A stretch of DNA of 7,227 nt from assembly GCA_030824835.1 (NCBI GenBank), contig JAPJRA010000157.1, positions 238 through 7,464 on the forward strand, written 5' to 3'. The DNA is from Geminicoccaceae bacterium (GTDB lineage Bacteria; Pseudomonadota; Alphaproteobacteria; Geminicoccales; Geminicoccaceae). Under the pieces are notes generated by a model that was not told the origin of the DNA, made no database searches, and saw only the letters and a list, made by a program, of their open reading frames with translations. Positions within the stretch are counted from its first letter, which is position 1. The number at the start of each line of letters is the position of its first letter. This document shows, in pieces, positions 6,406-7,227 of the stretch. The translations under genes were made by a program, and so were the position numbers.

Positions 6406-7080
6406 TCGTTGCCGCGGGCGAGGGCCGTGCGCCCGCCCCCCTGGCCCGCCAGGTCCCGCTTGCGGGTGCCCGCCCTCTGCCCGACGGGCAGCCCGGCGCC
6501 ACGATCCGATCGAGCCGGCAATCGTCGCGGTCGAAAGCCATTCCAGCCACCGGGTAAGGTGACCCGATCGCCGGCGCACGCGATCGTCCGCTCGATCGAC
6601 GGGAAGCCGACGGCCCGCGCCTGGCTCGAGCGGCACGAGCGTTGGACCTTCTCCACCCGGACGTCGTCCAACCGCCGGTCGACCTGCAGGCCGCGGGTCG
6701 GCCGTCACCCGGCTCGGCACGACCAGGCATCTGGGCCGTGCGCCCCGACAGCCGGCCTCGAGCCCATCCTGGCCACGGTCGCGCGCGGGCATCAAACCTT
6801 GGCTGCGATCCACCGAGTCCTTCACGACCGTCTCGTCCCGTTGCTGCCCGTGCTCACCGAATTCTTCGCGTTGAGCGCTGGCCGATTGGCTCGAAGCTGC
6901 CGGCATTGTCGCTGGACTGTCGGCCGCTCCGCGATTGACCGTCGCGCTGCGCCGTCAAGGTGACGGCCCGGCTCGACCGCGTCGACGACCTTCCGTCACC
7001 GGCCACTTCGGCATGGCGTCCGGTCGACTGGCATGACATTGAAGCAGTCGTGCGGATGGACAGTCGTCTGCTGCAATGAA
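6406..7080. other. Long GC-rich region without a supportable gene
   Basis: About 675 bp follow the operon with no reading frame that looks like a known protein on either strand. The open frames here give Arg/Ala/Pro/Gly-rich translations typical of frames read by chance in GC-rich DNA. The stretch 6961-7020 is about 72% GC by hand count, as high as the coding regions, so it does not look like ordinary promoter DNA. Several small inverted repeats lie at 6440-6491. The one protein-like fragment is a 39-codon frame at 6960-7079 (GTG start, TGA stop) with W-x2-V-D-W-x4-E-x2-V-R. I could not assign it. The region may be a decayed gene or a structured RNA, or may hold nothing. Confidence 0.5.
6440..6491 (+). 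other. Three consecutive short inverted repeats
   Basis: CCTGG/CCAGG (6440-6444 and 6449-6453, loop CCCG), CCCGC/GCGGG (6455-6459 and 6462-6466) and CTGCCCG/CGGGCAG (6477-6483 and 6485-6491, centred on A6484) follow one another in 52 bases. They lie 35 bp after the probable terminator hairpin. In DNA this GC-rich some of this is expected by chance. They could be part of a structured 3' region. Confidence 0.3.
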
Positions 7081-7084
7081 GTGG

Positions 7085-7106
7085 GCGGAATTCCGCATTA
7101 TTAATG
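7085..7106. promoter_or_regulatory. Two abutting perfect palindromes, candidate operator or activator site
   Basis: GCGGAATTCCGC at 7085-7096 is a perfect 12-bp palindrome. It shares its last base with a second perfect one, CATTA-T-TAATG, at 7096-7106. They lie at the edge where base composition falls from about 72% to about 48% GC. The pair is about 105-125 bp upstream of the start predicted from the sigma-54-like element at 7185-7200, a usual place for an enhancer-binding-protein site. No regulator can be named. Confidence 0.35.
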
Positions 7107-7126
7107 TAGAGTGATCTAATCGATCG

Positions 7127-7139
7127 GGTTTGGAAAACC
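7127..7139. repeat. Short inverted repeat GGTTT-GGA-AAACC
   Basis: GGTTT (7127-7131) and AAACC (7135-7139) form a 5-bp inverted repeat with a 3-bp centre. It lies in the AT-richer stretch between the palindromes at 7085-7106 and the sigma-54-like promoter. It may be a protein-binding site or chance; nothing else supports a role. Confidence 0.2.
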
Positions 7140-7181
7140 TTGTGGAATAGCATCTTAGCCTCCGCTATTGTCGGCTGCTCT

Positions 7182-7209
7182 ATATGGCACGCGACCTGCA
7201 TTGCCATAT
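7182..7209. repeat. 8-bp inverted repeat flanking the -24/-12 element
   Basis: ATATGGCA (7182-7189) and TGCCATAT (7202-7209) are exact reverse complements separated by 12 bp. The left arm contains most of the -24 motif, and the right arm begins three bases after the -12 GC. The arrangement could be an operator over the promoter. It could also arise because the -24 motif happens to be mirrored downstream. Confidence 0.4.
7185..7200 (+). promoter_or_regulatory. Second sigma-54-like -24/-12 promoter, for a gene beyond the window
   Basis: TGGCACG-N4-CTGCA has the invariant GG at 7186-7187 and the invariant GC at 7198-7199 with exactly 10 bp between them. The -24 half is perfect. The -12 half has C instead of the first T of TTGC, and the base before TGG is A instead of a pyrimidine. 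The predicted start is near 7211, so any gene it drives lies beyond the right edge. It sits in an AT-richer, palindrome-rich gap as expected for a promoter region. It is weaker than the site at 578-594, and the downstream gene cannot be seen. Confidence 0.5.
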
Positions 7210-7227
7210 GGAGGGGGGGCATAAAAG

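Noticed and set aside
6271..6906. 211-codon open frame on the minus strand
   Set aside because: It runs into the 3' end of the hydrolase gene. Its translation is rich in Arg, Ala, Gly and Pro with no recognisable domain, as expected for a chance frame in GC-rich DNA.
7029..7044. TGGCATG at 7029-7035 as another sigma-54 site
   Set aside because: The bases 10 bp after the GG are AA, not the required GC.
6854..7222. 122-codon open frame on the minus strand at the right edge
   Set aside because: The translation resembles no family I know, it crosses the palindrome cluster and the sigma-54-like element, and its Arg/Ser-rich half looks non-coding. It cannot be fully excluded.
7184..7227. Possible gene start at ATG 7184, open to the window edge
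   Set aside because: The frame begins inside the -24/-12 element and has only 14 codons in view, with no good ribosome-binding site before it. A promoter is the better reading.

Overview
This window comes from a GC-rich bacterium, most likely a proteobacterium and perhaps an alphaproteobacterium. That placement is inferred from base composition, gene families and sigma-54 promoter architecture; there is no rRNA to confirm it. All recognisable genes are on the + strand. They form a nearly complete locus for importing and hydrolysing short-chain amides or urea.

Layout: (1) 3-479 is the C-terminal part of an amidase-signature (AS) family hydrolase whose catalytic N-terminal half lies before the window. 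(2) 480-649 is a regulatory gap with a textbook sigma-54 (RpoN) -24/-12 promoter at 578-594, a palindrome about 110 bp upstream of the predicted start, and a dyad across that start. (3) 650-5357 encodes a five-gene ABC importer of the Urt/Fmd (HAAT) type: periplasmic binding protein, two permeases and two ATPases. (4) 5384-6370 encodes an FmdA/AmdA-family acetamidase/formamidase. A GC-rich hairpin at 6381-6405 probably ends the transcript. (5) 6406-7080 is about 675 bp of GC-rich DNA with no gene I can support. (6) 7081-7227 drops to about 48% GC over 7081-7200 and is packed with palindromes. It ends in a second sigma-54-like -24/-12 element at 7185-7200 pointing out of the window.

How the genes work together: the binding protein captures an amide or urea in the periplasm. 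The two permeases and two ATPases move it inward, and the co-transcribed FmdA-like enzyme is positioned to release ammonia from it. The sigma-54 promoter suggests the operon is switched on by nitrogen limitation or an amide-responsive enhancer-binding protein. Spacing is tight: urtC/urtD share an ATGA overlap, urtD/urtE overlap by 11 nt, and the other gaps are 12-26 nt. The exception is the 73-nt urtA-urtB gap, which carries a strong hairpin that could raise binding-protein output over membrane-component output.

The gene content is a known type of system (compare fmdCDEF/fmdA of Methylophilus and urtABCDE of cyanobacteria). I see no wholly new system. The most interesting signals are regulatory: two sigma-54-like promoters about 6.6 kb apart, a 9-bp sequence shared upstream of both, and the unexplained structured region after the operon.
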